From Rhizophlyctis rosea (Eukaryota; Chytridiomycota; Chytridiomycetes; Rhizophlyctidales; Rhizophlyctidaceae), in NCBI GenBank assembly GCA_027596075.1, contig JADGJC010000240.1, positions 2,820 through 64,438 of the forward strand: a stretch of DNA of 61,619 nt, given 5' to 3'. Below the pieces are notes generated by a model. It was given only the letters and a program-made list of their open reading frames with translations, was not told the origin of the DNA and searched no databases. Positions 36,562 through 47,555 of the stretch are shown piece after piece (within the stretch, counting starts at the first letter, position 1; each line of letters opens with the position of its first letter). A program made the position numbers and the translations under genes.

Positions 36562-37956
36562 ATGCACATCCTCCTTCCGCGCCAGTCAAGCTCCGTCCCT
36601 ACATACGTCCCACCACCAGGCCTTGTCGCAACGGCAACCGGCCCAATGGGAACATCCGCACTGATGGTCTTCTTTCAAATACTTTTGATTCTTTTCTCCT
36701 TGTCCGTGACGTTTCTCATCCCCCGTGACCGCAACCATCGCGACAACTACTACAGCTATCGCGACAACTATTATGATAATTATAGCGACTGGCCGCGTCC
36801 CTGGCGGATGGGCCGGTTCGGTGCCCGAGTCACCTTCCGAGAGCGGTTGAGGAAGATCAGAGAACAGTTTTTAAGACTTTTGAGTGTCTGTGGCAGGAGG
36901 GGTTCCAGGGTATCTGATGGCGGTAACGATCTATCATCTGGCGACAACGATCACACCCTCAACGTCGATGACTCAGCGCACGGAAATCAAAATGTCGGAA
37001 ACACTACTGACGATAGGACTTTCAAAGAGGCCTTCTGGGGCACTACGTGCTTCGTCTTGGAGCATTTCTTCGTCCTCTATCACACCTACAGCGCTTCGGT
37101 CTTCCTGCTTTCCCACTCCTTCTTCGTTTCACCAACCGTCCCCTTCAATCCCGTGATCCCAATCATAACGAACTTCTGCCTTCTTTACCTCCCGCGGCGC
37201 ACAGTACCACAACACATCACCACCATCCTCTCCATATTCGTCATCGTTGCCATCCTTTGCCCGACTGCCATCCTCGGATGGGTGAAAGGATTTCCTTCCA
37301 CAGGCTCATCGGTATACGTCTGGACGAACCAGACCTTTGAATATCACACCACAGTGGAAGTAGGATCTCAAAAAGCACATACCGCCTACGGCTCGATCTA
37401 TGAGCCTGGATCGGGCCCCGACGACGGCAATACCATTTTGATATCGGGCACATTATCCTCCTGCGCGTCCGGGATCTACGCCGCCCATACAGTTCAAGTA
37501 CAATACTACAATGACACCAAGGTCATTAACAACAACGGCAGCAACAACTTACAACCACCCCCCGACAATGGCTCAACATGCTCCATTGAAGCCACAGCCG
37601 CCGACCGCTGCATCACGTATGTCACCATCTTCGTCTCCTTCTTCAGCATCACCGGCCCACCCTTCTTCACCATATTCACATGCGGCATGGCTTACTCATT
37701 TGCGGCATTGGTGGCAGTGTGGCCGCTCATCGTTGGTGGATTTTTGATCATTCTGCCCACCGCTATGGCTAGGGAAGGCATGGGGCTCACGGCTCCGCTG
37801 AGCTATGTGTGGTGCACAGAAGACAAATATGATAGTTGCAGTGTGGTGTATATGGGAGACGTGCAGCCGTATTCGTGGACGATGGGATCGCATTTCTGGT
37901 TGAAAGGCCCACGGAGGGATGCAAGGGAGATGGCGTTAAAAATTGCTGGGATCTGA
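36562..37956 (+). CDS. Multi-pass membrane protein, orphan
   Basis: Single-exon 464-residue frame, unusual in this intron-rich window. Hydrophobic spans are visible near residues 30-50 (TSALMVFFQILLILFSLSVT), 160-185, 195-215, 220-242, about 355-380 and 385-405, suggesting five or six membrane helices. Between the first two is a cytosol-like polar stretch with a Tyr/Asn/Asp repeat (RDNYYSYRDNYYDNY) and a basic helix (RERLRKIREQFLRLL). A loop of about 110 residues between later helices holds several N-glycosylation sequons (NQT, NDT, NGS) and four Cys, as in an extracellular or lumenal domain. No family is recognised. A transporter, channel or receptor-like protein is possible; no motif decides. 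Confidence 0.65.
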   Translation: MHILLPRQSSSVPTYVPPPGLVATATGPMGTSALMVFFQILLILFSLSVTFLIPRDRNHRDNYYSYRDNYYDNYSDWPRPWRMGRFGARVTFRERLRKIREQFLRLLSVCGRRGSRVSDGGNDLSSGDNDHTLNVDDSAHGNQNVGNTTDDRTFKEAFWGTTCFVLEHFFVLYHTYSASVFLLSHSFFVSPTVPFNPVIPIITNFCLLYLPRRTVPQHITTILSIFVIVAILCPTAILGWVKGFPSTGSSVYVWTNQTFEYHTTVEVGSQKAHTAYGSIYEPGSGPDDGNTILISGTLSSCASGIYAAHTVQVQYYNDTKVINNNGSNNLQPPPDNGSTCSIEATAADRCITYVTIFVSFFSITGPPFFTIFTCGMAYSFAALVAVWPLIVGGFLIILPTAMAREGMGLTAPLSYVWCTEDKYDSCSVVYMGDVQPYSWTMGSHFWLKGPRRDAREMALKIAGI

Positions 37957-38872
37957 TATGGACGTTGGGGCAGTGCCAGTGGGCAATCTGTAAATAAGTA
38001 TGGTAGTATGGGAAGGGAAGTAGAGGACGGTGCAAGGTGAAGGCGATGGACTTGGGTAGCATAACATCATGATATGAAATGCTTTGTATATACGACTATG
38101 TGTTAGGATGACAGATAGGAGTGGGTGCTGCCCTTGTGCCGAGTTGCGTAGTCTAATGTTTTCCATATTCTCCACTGAGTAATGAGCAACCTTCTACATT
38201 ACAATCAGGGTTTTTCCGTTTACTTAATTGGTGGCTTAGGAGACGCGTTTGGCCCTTAACAAAGAGCTGTCTTGGTGCCGTGAGCTGACTTAGATCCTGA
38301 GCGTAGGATGTATGCATTCGAGGTCGCAATCACCGTCTGCACGGCTGTACAGATCACTCAAAAGTCAAGTGTAATCAAAATCAACAGTACGAGATGGAGT
38401 GTGCCTGACCGTTAGGTTCAATTCTCGGATATTCATGGTCTTCTATCCTGTCAACATTGCCGGTTGTTCATCTATTTGTTTTCGGAGACTTTCCGAATCT
38501 GTCAATTGGCATGAACCACGAGAATTCGGTGCATGATAGCATGATGTTGTTCTCAAGCAGCCTCTCAAGTCGAGCTTCCGTGGTGCGCCATCATCAGATT
38601 TGAAGAATTAAATGAGAGTAACACAGACCGAACACACGGCGAAATATATATATGCCGCGATTGCCCAAAGAGGCGGTTCTGTTTTCACCAATTCGGGCCA
38701 TCTTGTGTGCATTCATTGCCATTCAAAATCCTCCTTCCCATCTCTCTCCTCTCTCATTCTCCCAATTTTTTGCCAGTTCACAACGAAACAACTTTCGTAA
38801 CTAGCTCCAGTGACCCACTTATATAGTAGTACGACCTTCCCACTCTTCAGCGGACTCGCTCATCACACCGGA
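37957..38872. other. Intergenic spacer
   Basis: 0.9 kb between tandem genes on the plus strand. A short (AT)n-type run (aatatatatatgcc) lies near 38642-38656 and CT-rich leader sequence precedes 38873. Nothing coding is supported. Confidence 0.5.
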
Positions 38873-39910
38873 ATGCTCCATCTTCCGCCAGAGTTGATAA
38901 CTCACTCTCTCCGATACCTCCCTCCAACGAACGACATCTTCCGCATCGGCGTCATCCTATCAGTACGTTTCGGAGACTCCACCCTTCGCAACCATGCCAT
39001 CCCCCGCCTCCCCAACTGCACCATCGACAAAGCCGCCGAAAAGGGTCAAATCGACCTTTTGGATTGGTGGACTAACCACGCCAAAACAAGAGGCAATTGG
39101 CTCATTTACAGCAACCTGGCACTCGATAATGCAAGCATACGCGGCCACGTCTCCGTCCTAGAATGGTGGAAACAGAGTGGGCTCAGTATCAAATGGTATG
39201 ATGGGCAAACGAACTTCATGCTGGATCAAGTGAGCAGCAACGGGCATATGGAAGTGCTGGAATGGTGGTTCAACGGTGGATATAGTCGTAGATGGACCAA
39301 GGATGCAATGGATCTCGCCAGCAGCAACGGGCATGTTCAAGTGCTAGAGTGGTGGTTTAAGAACAGAAGAGAATCCCTGGAATACACCAGTCGAGCTATC
39401 AATGTCGCCAGCAGCAACGGCCATATCGCCCTGCTCGAATGGTGGCGCAATAGCCGGCTAGAGTTACGGTATAGCTTCGCAGCGATCGACGGTGCCAGTG
39501 CAGCGGGTCATCTCAACGTGCTGGAATGGTGGGCAAAAAGCAAGTTGGATCTGAAATGGAGCGAAGATGCGATGGACAAAGCATCTGGTGGTGGACATTT
39601 AGAGGTACTAAACTGGTGGATGTGGTCGGGGAAGGAATTGAAATGGGGTTATGGAGCGATAGATAAGGTAGGGGTTGTCGATGGTACACCAGGCAGAGGC
39701 CGAACGCTTGTACTTTCGCAAAACATGCAAGCTTATCGATGCATTCTTGTCGAAAACCCACCTTTTCCAATAAAGGCTCAGGCAAACGGACATGATGATG
39801 TGGTGACGTGGTGGAAAGAAAATTCTCGATATCTGAGAAGAAAGCATCTGCTGGCAGTCGAATGGTCTTGGATTGGTGGCGGAAAAGAGAGCTCGTTCCT
39901 GAGGGCTTGA
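38873..39910 (+). CDS. F-box-like protein with Trp-Trp ankyrin-like repeats
   Basis: The frame is open further upstream but the first ATG (38873) gives MLHLPPELITHSLRYLPPTNDIFRI, an F-box-like start that could bind Skp1. Eight ankyrin-like repeats follow, each with a core like A.D.AS.NGH..VLEWW (for example LASSNGHVQVLEWW and ASAAGHLNVLEWW), spaced about 38-40 residues. The paired Trp replaces the usual Leu-Leu helix end. An in-frame segment at about 39669-39786 starts gtaggg and ends ctcag; removing it as an intron rejoins AIDK to ANGHDDVVTWW and restores the repeat, so I favour splicing. With SCF partners it would be a substrate adaptor. Repeat proteins of this kind are common in chytrids as I recall; target unknown. 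Confidence 0.7.
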   Translation: MLHLPPELITHSLRYLPPTNDIFRIGVILSVRFGDSTLRNHAIPRLPNCTIDKAAEKGQIDLLDWWTNHAKTRGNWLIYSNLALDNASIRGHVSVLEWWKQSGLSIKWYDGQTNFMLDQVSSNGHMEVLEWWFNGGYSRRWTKDAMDLASSNGHVQVLEWWFKNRRESLEYTSRAINVASSNGHIALLEWWRNSRLELRYSFAAIDGASAAGHLNVLEWWAKSKLDLKWSEDAMDKASGGGHLEVLNWWMWSGKELKWGYGAIDKVGVVDGTPGRGRTLVLSQNMQAYRCILVENPPFPIKAQANGHDDVVTWWKENSRYLRRKHLLAVEWSWIGGGKESSFLRA

Positions 39911-39971
39911 AGGTGGGTGGAAAGCGTCAAGTTGGTTCGAGAGTCGTGAGTTAGTCTTTCTGATGTCATGC

Positions 39972-40919
39972 ATGGGGAACTCACAGGCCGAATACCGAGC
40001 AAAAGCAGCATCAAATCCGTTCGCTGAATTGCAATTTCGTTCCTCCACCTGTGCCTATGACATACCCTCGAATTACACACCGTCGAGCTTCAGCCCGCCA
40101 CCTATTGCCTCATCACGGACTAGCACCTCATCGCCATCCAATATGCCAATCGGCTTTAACATGCGAGATCCACGTGAATCTCCGGCTCGAACGGTCCCGA
40201 CTTACCCATCTCCGGCCACACCAATCCTGTCGCCAACCTTCGAAGAGCAGCAGAAAACGCGGACGGGCACGCAAAAGGAGGATACCAAAGGCAGAGAGTC
40301 GCAGAAGGAGCAGCAGAAGATGTCGAAGAAGGAGGGAGAGGGGAAGGAGGGTGAAGCGACTGAGGGTGCACAGCAGAAGGAGCGGGAAGCGGAAAAGGAG
40401 GGTACATTGAGTGAGGTGGAGGGCAAGGAGCAAGAGCAACAGCAGAATGAGGAGGGACGGAAACGGGAGGGGCATACTATACGGGAGGATGTAGGAAGGG
40501 AGCAGGAAAAACTTGCGGGAGCCAATGAGGCCAAAAAGCTGCCCACCACCCGCGAGAGCCATCCACAAGAACCCACCATCACATCCACGCAAACCAATGC
40601 AACTTCCGAATCCCGCATGTCATCAACAGAATCCGTGCCATCACCTCAACCTACTAGCTTACAAAACAAAACACCGCAAAGCGCAAGTGCCAGCAACAGT
40701 ATACGGCTTGAAATTACCCCACCTTCACAACTGCCTGTCCCGCAATCAACGCCCGGCCCGTCCACGAAACAAGCAGAAGAAGTCAATCAACCTCGCATGT
40801 CATCGGTGTTGCCAATATCCGTCATCGAATCAGACCAAGAGATGGAGAAAAAGAAGGTCCCCAAGACGAAGAAATCTAAGCCAAAATGGTTGAAGAAGAT
40901 CGTAAAGAAATTTAAGTAA
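39972..40919 (+). CDS. Low-complexity charged protein, probable N-myristoylation and basic tail
   Basis: Single exon. An upstream in-frame ATG (39963) would prepend three residues, but starting at 39972 gives MGNSQAEYR, a good N-myristoylation signal (Gly2, Ser4-type small residue after Asn). The body is disordered: a Pro/Ser-rich part, then a Glu/Lys/Gln-rich stretch (KEQQKMSKKEGEGKEGEA, and similar runs), then Ser/Thr/Pro-rich sequence. The end is strongly basic with bulky hydrophobics (SKPKWLKKIVKKFK), a likely electrostatic membrane-binding helix. Together these ends suggest a protein lying on the inner face of a membrane, similar in logic to MARCKS. No homolog is recognised. It lies only 61 bp after the F-box/ankyrin gene on the same strand. 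Confidence 0.6.
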   Translation: MGNSQAEYRAKAASNPFAELQFRSSTCAYDIPSNYTPSSFSPPPIASSRTSTSSPSNMPIGFNMRDPRESPARTVPTYPSPATPILSPTFEEQQKTRTGTQKEDTKGRESQKEQQKMSKKEGEGKEGEATEGAQQKEREAEKEGTLSEVEGKEQEQQQNEEGRKREGHTIREDVGREQEKLAGANEAKKLPTTRESHPQEPTITSTQTNATSESRMSSTESVPSPQPTSLQNKTPQSASASNSIRLEITPPSQLPVPQSTPGPSTKQAEEVNQPRMSSVLPISVIESDQEMEKKKVPKTKKSKPKWLKKIVKKFK

Positions 40920-41305
40920 TGCTTTTTGAAGACGCTTAGGAGGGAACGCTGGCTGATGCCCTTCTCAAACTGCCGATCATTTTGTGTTATGTAATGAAAA
41001 GAGGATCTTCATATTCCTTTGATCGGGTTCATGTGATGGATACTTGTGATTGCAATCAAGTCAGCGTATGGCGCGCAGTGTGTCTTTCTGCATCCAAAAT
41101 TCATGGCAGTGATGACCTTTCAAGAAGTGCACATGGCAAAGAACACCACATGCAGGATAGCGAGTTGACAGGGAGTCACAGCTGACGTTATGCCATAGCC
41201 TAGTTTTGTTGGTATCTATTCTTCCCACCGAGACGTTTATACTGAGGGACAAGAACTCTACGGCAACCAGCTACTGTATGCAGCTGCAAAGATCCCCCCA
41301 ACTAT
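40920..41305. other. Convergent 3' spacer
   Basis: 386 bp between stops of the low-complexity gene (+) and the cysteine-rich gene (-). Nothing supported. Confidence 0.5.
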
Positions 41306-42345
41306 CTAGTATTGTTTCTTGTTGCACTTGCTTTTCGCCGGCGCAGGAGCGGAGTAAGCTTGAGTAGGTTCGGCATCCGTAGCAGCTGGAGTGGTTTCGG
41401 CCTCGTAAGCAAGCTCGGTCGAGGTGGTGACTGTTTCATCAATGGTGGTGGTGAACTCAGTCGGTTCGACGGTCTCATACACGGACTTCGTTGGCTTAGA
41501 GTATTGTGTGGTGGATGCCTTGTATGTGTGGGTGGGGGCAGCGTAGGACTTTGAGCTGGTGGATTGCGGCGGAGGTGGGTTGACGATGGGAAGGGGTCGC
41601 CCGAAAATGTTCTGATCATAACTGTTCTGAGCTCTGTGTTTGTCTTTGAGCTTGCCATCCTTCCACTGGAAATGGCGGACAAAGGAGGATATATGAGCAT
41701 TTAGAGCAACTCGGAAATACCATATTGCAGACTTTGTCAACAGAAACAAACAAACGTACCAGCTCACACAAGTACCCATTACTCTCGTCGCTATCATCCG
41801 CGACGATTTTGTAATCAATCGGACACACTTCTCCATCGGGTGCACACTTGTAATCTGCAGGATTGTAGCAAGCTTGAAAGGCTGAGCTGTCATCACCACA
41901 TGCGGCATATGGCTCGGGGCAGCAACCGGAGATGACATAGTTGTCGTTTTGTGTGCAACAGCCTCCACCTTCAATCCTGCCAGCCGGAACGGGGTCTAAG
42001 ATAACGGTGTCGCCATCCGGAGCTACACAAGGCTTACGCATAAATATACAGTCCAAGAAGTAAACAAAACTGTACAATCAGGAACGGACCTTGCCATAGG
42101 CAGATGCTGTCATCGGTGGGTTCAAAGGTCTGCTCGTGGGTCTTGGGATCTACCCAAACACCCCAAGAATTATTCTCTATGTCTTCTCGCTTGATGGCTG
42201 CAGGTGCAAGTGTTAGAGTTAGTACATGAAGTTTCGGCAGACGAGTCAGCCAGAAAAGGAGGTCTGCCCTCGTCAACAACGTACGAGTTGTCATTACAAC
42301 ACTCCCAAAAGCAAGCACAGCGGGCAAGACAGTCATGAGACGCAT
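41306..42345 (-). CDS. Secreted cysteine-rich protein with Thr/Ser-rich tail
   Basis: Spliced gene from ATG 42343-42345 to TAG 41306-41308. Exon 1 (42285-42345) encodes a signal peptide (MRLMTVLPAVLAFGSVV). The mature part begins IKREDIENNSWGVWVDP. The middle exon holds a dense cysteine domain with doublets: PCVAPDGDTVILDP, GGGCCTQNDNYVISGCC, PEPYAACGDDSSAFQACYN and YKCAPDGEVCPID, so at least nine Cys in about 80 residues. The last exon is Pro/Thr/Ser-rich with repeated acidic and Tyr residues and likely O-glycosylated, ending KSKCNKKQY. No GPI signal. Could be a wall protein, adhesin or effector-like secreted protein; no known domain name fits with confidence. Confidence 0.65.
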
Positions 42346-44065
42346 CTTGCCGGATTGTTCTGATGAGGGCTTCTAGGGGCCGGATTAAAGATTTGGCCAA
42401 AAAAATGAGATCCTAATGGCAGAGAGCATTTTGGTTTTGCTTTTATGACTTTATGTTGTTGGACCTATTGTCCCTGCCGTATTGTTGATGCAGCGCATGC
42501 GCTAAGGCAAATACAGTCTTCGTTCCACATCGCCGACATCGGAGCCTTCGATCGGTATTCCATGCTGAAGGACTGTTCGGTAGATGGGGATTCCATTTCC
42601 TGGGTTACAACTTTTAGGTTGAAGATAGGGGCCATTAATCCCAGAACGGTGTGCACTGCCCCTCCTTGCGGACGGGCGAAGTAAGGCTAGTGAGGCTCGG
42701 CGGACACGATACCCAAAAGCAGAGCTGAACAGTTTCACCAGTTGGCGTTTCACTCAGCCCCTGGCCGCTTGGCTGACGTAAACAGTAGTGATGGGTTGAA
42801 TGATAGATGAATATGAAGAAAGTTTTGGTGTGTGGAACGCGATTGCTACTCATGACAAGTCTTATTCCTGGGCATGTATAGGCATCCTATCCTCTTTTTA
42901 CAACAAGCAATATTCGGCGAAGGATATGGACCGTTCTGTTCCTGTTACGCCAGTCACAAAGACGAATTCGGTGGCCGTTAGTGCCGTTCTTGTTGTGCTC
43001 AGATCAGAAGCAAGTACAGGTTCCCCCAATCAGCCAATAATTCGGCATATCCTTGTACCAATTTGAGCAACAGTTGGAGTTGTCCCAAGCAACAAAGCGG
43101 TAAGCACTGGCATCCCAATCCCACTGGGAATGATAGTTGCACAACTCCAACTGACAGAAGGTTGATTCCCCAGAAGTCGTCAATCCGGATCAGAGCATCG
43201 CACACTGCATTAGTTAGGATTGCCATCAGCACAGGAGGGCACCTCACATTGACCCTCTTGTGGCCGAGTCTTTTTCCTCCATCGTTTCTACGTATCTCGC
43301 CTCAACATATGATCTGCCGCACGAAGAAAACGCAATTTTGGTGATGATCATCAATGGAGGATCCAGCTGAGTGTGCAGCTCAAAAACTCCAAAAATGCTT
43401 CTCCATCCCCAATACCAGCAACTTTCAAAGGCAAGGCGCAAAGTCTTCACAATCACATATAATTGAAGACCCCAATTGTGCCATCATCAGTTGCTCCTGA
43501 TCGACAGCGCTTCCTTTGTTCGGCCATATTGACCTTTCCTTTTTGCTTTTTGCCATTACGCCCTCTTTGCACCTGACTGGTCAAATGAGCGAAAAGTATT
43601 CGCATTGCACATAAAATGGTAACTCGGGCCAAGTTAGACAATCGACATCCAGTGCTCCACGTGGCTGTGAACTCCGTCGCTTGTGCCTTCCGTATGGGCC
43701 AGCTCAAATCCATCTCCGACCTCATTTCCAACCGCTTTTGGCTTCCCAGTGAAGAACGAAAATTCAAACGGCAAAAACATACGACGCAAGGCCCTAATTG
43801 GAGGAGAACTGATGCATGTTTATTCTGAGATTGGGTATCGTCTCTCTTCATCATGATTTCTATTACCCATCAAGGTGGTGGAAATCGGCACATTTCATCC
43901 ATGATTCAGAAAAAAGAAGTACGCAAGCGATTCCTGACATGGGTGAAAGACTGCGCATCCTTCCGTCTCCTACTGTATGTTCGATGTCATTGCATGTTCG
44001 CTAGCCTATCTGTGAGGTACAACAACTGTAATTGCATTTACAATACCTGATTACATATGCACCCT
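42346..44065. other. Long unassigned spacer
   Basis: 1.7 kb between the starts of the cysteine-rich gene (-) and the end of the RecQ gene (-). No open frame shows a motif, and no exon chain could be built. The only structured element seen is the inverted repeat at 43071-43153. Confidence 0.5.
43071..43153. repeat. 13-bp perfect inverted repeat with 57-bp loop
   Basis: cagttggagttgt at 43071-43083 is repeated as its exact reverse complement at 43141-43153. It could form a long stem or be the end pair of a small degraded element. Confidence 0.7.
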
Positions 44066-47000
44066 CTAAACTCCACCATCCAATCCACACCTAACATCCC
44101 TCAACACTCTCCTAAACCCCTCCACATTCCCCACACTCCCCGGCCCATCCTTACACCCCTTCACAGCCCTCAACATCCCCGCAAACTCCGCCGTATACCC
44201 CGCTTCATTCGTCGCACTAGTATAACACCGTCCCTCGATCTGCAACGCCACGCGCTCCAAGAACGGTCTATGCGTCAAGAACACTCAATGAGTACAATAC
44301 GTACCTTTCCCTAGAACACGAAATGGGAAAACATTGAAGGGAGAAAATAACCAACTTACGTTCTTAACTCCCCCGCCAACACTTTTCCATCCGCCGCTCC
44401 CTCCCTCCAAACCCACGAACCCTCATTCCCGACATCATACGTAATCTTCAGATCCGCAACCATCTTCTCATACCTCTTCTCCCTCTTCGCCACCGTCAAC
44501 CCAGCCACAACATGATTAGCCGGATTCAGAAGCCCATACTTCGATCGCGCCATTTCTTCATGTGTAGCTACAGAAAAGAACAGAGACCATTGTTGATAAT
44601 CAACTCAACCAGAAACACCCAACAATAAAGCCCCAACCGACGCAGAAAAGACTGGCTCAGCGAGATCCATACCAGTCTCATCCATCTTCAAAATCTTCCT
44701 CCCAAACAACTCCATCCTCATCTCCTCCTTCTGCCTCTCCCTCGCTTCCGTAATATCCCTCACATCCCCTAACCGCTTCCCGCCCGCCGTCCGGAACCCA
44801 ACACCACCATCCTCCCCGTCACCAGCCCCATCATCATTTCCACCACCCCAATCATCATCCCACCCTTCCCGTCTTCCCCGCTTGCCCCGTCCCCGCGCAT
44901 AAGAAGCAGAATGCAACCCGTCCGCGTCGGTGGATTCAAAGAGCGAGGTTTCGATCAATGCCGGAGAATGGAGGACTTTGTTGTTGAAGCGGCCGGCGGT
45001 AAAGCCTCTGCATTTGAACCATCGCGTCAGCCCGTGGAACACTCCTCTAACCAATACCGTATTAGATTGCACAACTCACCCCCTCCCAACCTTCCTCGCA
45101 CTCCGGAACCCCTCCCCACCCATCCACGTTCCATTCCCAAACTCCATCTCCCCACCACCAGGCGTCATACTATAATCCACCATCTCCCCCTCATCAGGTG
45201 GCTCCAACGCCGCCCGCTTAAGCCTCTTCACCTTCTCCGGGTTCTTACAAATATCGCACCGCTTGTTTGGACAAACGACCTCACGCAACGAATCCGCCTC
45301 GTCGGCGCCAAAGTACCGGACGAGGAAGAGGTGTCGGCATAGGGTGTCGTTTTCGCAGTATTTTACGATCTGGGTGGTTTTTGATTGGATATTGAGGTTG
45401 TTATTCCCGATACAAATAGTAAAACGCTGTGGCACGAACCTCTTCGAAGCTTTCCACCCCCTTCTGTTGCCTCCCCTTCTGGCTCGCCTGATCGGCCTCG
45501 TTTTGTATGAACCACGCAGTACGATTCCGATCTTCCAACGAGTAATACAATATACACCGACTGACGTTGCCGTCACGACCTGCGCGACCGCTTTCTTGGT
45601 AGTACCCTGCCGAAACGCGAAATCATTCACTCCACTCTATCATGCCCATTCCTCAGAGACGAAACAACAAACCTTCCAAAGTCTTGGGCATATCATAATG
45701 AACAACAAACCTCACATCCTTCTTATCAATCCCCATCCCAAAGCTAATGGTCGCAACAACAACATCAATGACCTTCATCTGATCCTCATCCTCAATCGGC
45801 GCCCCATCATCAACCGTAAACGCATCCGTCCCCGTCCACCGATCCAACACCTTTTTCCTCGTCGAATCCGACAGCCCTGCATGATACGCGCGCGCTCTAA
45901 CGCCTTTCCTCCTCAACTGTGCAGCAATCTCGTCACAAGTCTTGCGGGTGGAGCAGTAGATTATGCCGCAGACTCCCGTGGCGCGTTCACTTGGTTGGGA
46001 TGTGGAGGAGGAAGGTGGAGACGTTTGGGAAAGAGAGGTGAGGCGTCTGCGACGGTTGTCGTACACTTGGAGAATGAAGGAGGCGATGTCGGGAAAGCAG
46101 TCATTGTCGGGAGGTTTGAGACGGACTTCGTAGTGGAGGTTTGGGCGGTTGAAAGATGTTACGAAGGTGCGGAGGGTTGGAGAGGCGATGTTGAGTTGTT
46201 TGATGATGTCTTCGCGTACGCTGAAATCTATTAGGTCAACAACAGCAACTCGAGCATGTGAATGAGACATGGACCTTTACTTTTTTGTGGCAGTGGCCGT
46301 CAATGCCATGATTGGCAAGGTTGGGAAGGCAGTTTTCCACCATGATAATTTCCGATAATCCTACCGCAGATGTCAGGGTTTGAGTGGCAGCCGCCATGCA
46401 CAACACCAATCTCATACATTCCGAAAATCATGTCCCCATTCGCTGATACAGTGAGCCTGCAACAGACGTGGTGAAAAATCATCCTTTGCATGGTCCACTA
46501 CGACGAAGCATTACCTCGTCAATCACCAAACGTGCCAATAATGATCGTTGATGTAATCGGGACAGCGTATCGCGAAAACTTGACTCCGCCAGACGTTCCG
46601 GAGTGACTGGCTGTCTATGATTAGTACTGCTGGGGACCACTACGATGCTCGCATCGCATACCGTACAGGAGCTTAAGCGTAGGTTTCATTGCGGTGAGTT
46701 GAGCCATGACCTAGGTGATCATATTGACTATAGACACTTGATTGCTGTTACCCCTTTCAACAACTACCTTCTGCTTCTCCTTCTCTTTCATTGATGAATT
46801 GAACGTTGCCGCTTGTACTCCAATCTTTAGTAGTGCATCCACTTGGTTTTGCTAAATGGATTTCTCAATCAACGCCAATGAGAGCGGCCACAGATAGCAT
46901 TGATGCGCTTTCACAGCACATGATACTTACCATGAGGGCTGCAATGGCGGACTGAAATCAGCGAAGGCCCATAATGGTAACTATTGATCATAAGCTGGCC

Positions 47001-47555
47001 ATGACGGCAACTTACCAATAAGAGGTGATATGACGATAGTGATCCCTGGGTCCAGCACGCCAGGAAGCTGATATGTCAGCGACTTCCCACCGCCTAGTAG
47101 CAGGTTAGCTTGACGGCAGTGTGCTCAACATGGTTTACGTTTACCAGTTGGCATAAGGACCAGACAATCCTGGCCTGCGCGTGAGTTCAATCAGCAAGGG
47201 TACTAACATAGGCATGTCTGCCAATGACGGCAACTGACCATCTAAAGTGGATTGTATGATCTCCTTCTGCTTTCCCCGAAACTGCTCCAACTTGAACACT
47301 TGCGAGGCGCCAACAGTCAAGCGTCAGCTGTAGTCCATTTGCGCCCAAGACCGGGAGTCACGCACCCTTTCTCAAAGCAGCTTCCAAGTCATATTCTTTT
47401 CTTGATGCCTCGCTGGCACTTGGCCCGCTGGCCCCGCGCGGTGCGCCGTTAGCGCGGGCGCCATTTTTAGCAGCACCCGGTTTACGGAGGCTTTCACCGC
47501 CCGTCACGACCAGCGGCACCTTCCTGCTGAAGTAAGAGTGTATCGGCTTTGACAT
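44066..47555 (-). CDS. RecQ-family DNA helicase, possibly RECQL5-like
   Basis: Many-exon gene from ATG 47553-47555 (MSKPIHSYFSRK) to TAG 44066-44068. Helicase motifs in order: motif I split by an intron (LVLMPT, GGGKSLTYQLPG), then VISPLI, motif II DEAH also split by an intron, CISEWGHDFRN, LTATATKK, SFNRPNLHYEV, YCSTRKTCDEIA, YHAGLSD and FGMGIDKKDVRFVVHYDMPK. The RecQ-C zinc region has CRHLFLVRYFG with VVCPNKRCDICKNP. It unwinds DNA 3' to 5' in recombination and fork repair in the nucleus. The C-terminus lacks an evident HRDC; instead it has Gly/Asp-rich sequence and a helical end (EEMARSKYGLLNPANHVV, FLERVALQIEGRCYTSATN) that reminds me of RECQL5 tails. An insertion (Ser/Thr/Pro-rich) splits the second RecA lobe. 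The N-terminal IHSYF resembles a PCNA-binding box lacking its Gln. Confidence 0.87.

Noticed and set aside
40128..40618. Long Leu/Ser/Cys-rich minus-strand frames opposite the low-complexity gene.
   Set aside because: Antisense of Glu/Lys-rich codons; typical shadow frames.
43453..43854. 133-codon minus-strand frame upstream of the RecQ 3' end.
   Set aside because: No recognisable motif, no signal peptide and no splice partners.
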